Part shown: positions 38,716-39,100 of the stretch, one piece after another
Layout: each line of letters begins with the position of its first letter
Position numbering within the stretch: the stretch's first letter is position 1
Translations under genes and position numbers: made by a program
DNA from: Anaerolineae bacterium
GTDB lineage: Bacteria; Chloroflexota; Anaerolineae; Promineifilales; Promineifilaceae
DNA length: 39,100 nt
Direction of reading: 5' to 3'
NCBI GenBank assembly: GCA_028277515.1
Contig: JANQGC010000095.1
Span: 1-39,100, forward strand
Notes under the pieces: model-generated
The model's database searches: none
Seen by the model: the letters and a program-made list of their open reading frames with translations, nothing else
What the model was told of the DNA's origin: nothing

Positions 38716-39100
38716 TTACTCTACAAATATGGTTCCTGAGCCTTCATCGACCCGGCCAACAACGACGGCCGTCGGACAATGCGCGATAAAAAGATCCACC
38801 TGCTGCTTCTTGACGGATACTAGCAGCCCGCCCGATGTCTCCGGAGTAAATAGTAAATCCTGGTAAAATTGATCCACGTTGGGACCAAAACGGACATGCT
38901 CAGCGAAGAAGCGCATGTTGTTACCCATACCGCCTGGAAACGCTCCCTTTTTCCCATATTCGAGTGCGCCGGGCAGCCAGGGCAATGACTCCAAATTAAA
39001 CCGGAAGTTGACCCCTCCAGCCGCTGCCATTTCCCGGGCATGGCCAAGAAGACCAAAGCCGGTGATGTCGGTGACGGCCGTCGCTTCAGCAATTTGTGCT
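38716..39100 (-). CDS. selD: Selenophosphate synthase, C-terminal part (5' end outside window)
   Basis: Makes selenophosphate from selenide and ATP, the selenium donor for SelA. The visible part reads from the window edge AQIAEATAVTDITGFGLLGHAREMAAA, the family signature TDVTGFGLLGH, then LPWLPGALEYGKKGAFPGGMGNN and the C-terminal LLFTPETSGGLLVSVKK and VVGRVDEGSGTIFVE, all standard SelD blocks. The N-terminal region with the catalytic Cys/Sec and Lys is outside, so whether SelD itself is a selenoprotein cannot be told. It is followed after 32 bp by the large unknown protein. Together with selB it shows a selenium pathway spread over two loci. Confidence 0.96.
   Translation of the reverse strand, partial: AQIAEATAVTDITGFGLLGHAREMAAAGGVNFRFNLESLPWLPGALEYGKKGAFPGGMGNNMRFFAEHVRFGPNVDQFYQDLLFTPETSGGLLVSVKKQQVDLFIAHCPTAVVVGRVDEGSGTIFVE

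Overview
The window looks like chromosomal DNA of a Chloroflexota bacterium, probably of the Anaerolineae/Ardenticatenia side. This is inference from style rather than from a marker gene. Supporting signs are Thr/Pro-rich linkers on secreted proteins, PA14 plus SH3b surface proteins, a FadN-type beta-oxidation cluster, LUD-type lactate genes, and an extreme abundance of the palindrome CGGCCG (often ACGGCCGT) inside genes of every kind. No rRNA, tRNA, CRISPR array, prophage or intact insertion sequence was recognised.

Layout. 1-3.0 kb: the 3' part of mfd, a small hypothetical protein, and a minus-strand pair made of a tyrosine-recombinase-like protein with a wrecked active site and an ABM-domain protein. 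3.2-7.0 kb (minus): a fusion of an alpha/beta-hydrolase with an acyl-CoA ligase, followed by a LysM/M23 cell-wall peptidase. 7.4-11.3 kb: folK, then two tandem paralogous secreted GH140-like (DUF4038) glycosidases. 11.7-12.1 kb: an antitoxin with a deleted VapC toxin. 12.2-20.2 kb (plus): a TetR regulator, folP, two acyl-CoA dehydrogenases, a 3-hydroxyacyl-CoA dehydrogenase/enoyl-CoA hydratase and a thiolase, closed by a strong terminator; this is a fatty-acid beta-oxidation cluster. 20.3-22.3 kb: a broken thioredoxin-reductase-like flavoprotein and a methyltransferase-like gene, divergent from a TetR gene across an operator-rich gap. 22.4-24.3 kb: a universal stress protein and a PA14/SH3b secreted protein. 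24.5-30.5 kb (minus): a coiled-coil protein, selB, and lutA-lutB-lutC. 30.7-33.6 kb (plus): two GT4 glycosyltransferases and a small HExxH protein. 33.7-36.2 kb (minus): a Thr/Pro-rich exported protein and an M24 aminopeptidase. 36.5 kb: an orphan antitoxin-like gene. 37.0-39.1 kb (minus): the 3' part of selD followed by a large uncharacterised protein.

How genes work together. SelB (Sec-specific elongation factor) and SelD (selenophosphate synthase) lie about 9.5 kb apart and imply selenocysteine use; selA and tRNA-Sec are not in the window. The acyl-CoA dehydrogenases, FadN-like protein and thiolase cover all four beta-oxidation reactions, and the hydrolase-ligase fusion could supply activated acyl-CoA. 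LutABC would oxidise lactate to pyruvate.

The most unusual layer is intergenic. Several families of small structured repeats punctuate the gene borders: (A) a ~62-bp hairpin with arms AAATTTGACAACTTTT and a conserved, directional spacer, five copies; (B) short CGCGATTT/AAATCGCG or CGAAA-type hairpins, often nested in GTAAC/GTTAC arms; (C) TGTCATTCTGA-type long inverted repeats, two copies; (D) paired GTGACnGTCAC palindromes about 57 bp long, two copies; plus an 83-bp tandem repeat and a nested repeat mosaic. Several genes are decayed by clean internal deletions (vapC, the flavoprotein) or have lost active-site residues (the recombinase).
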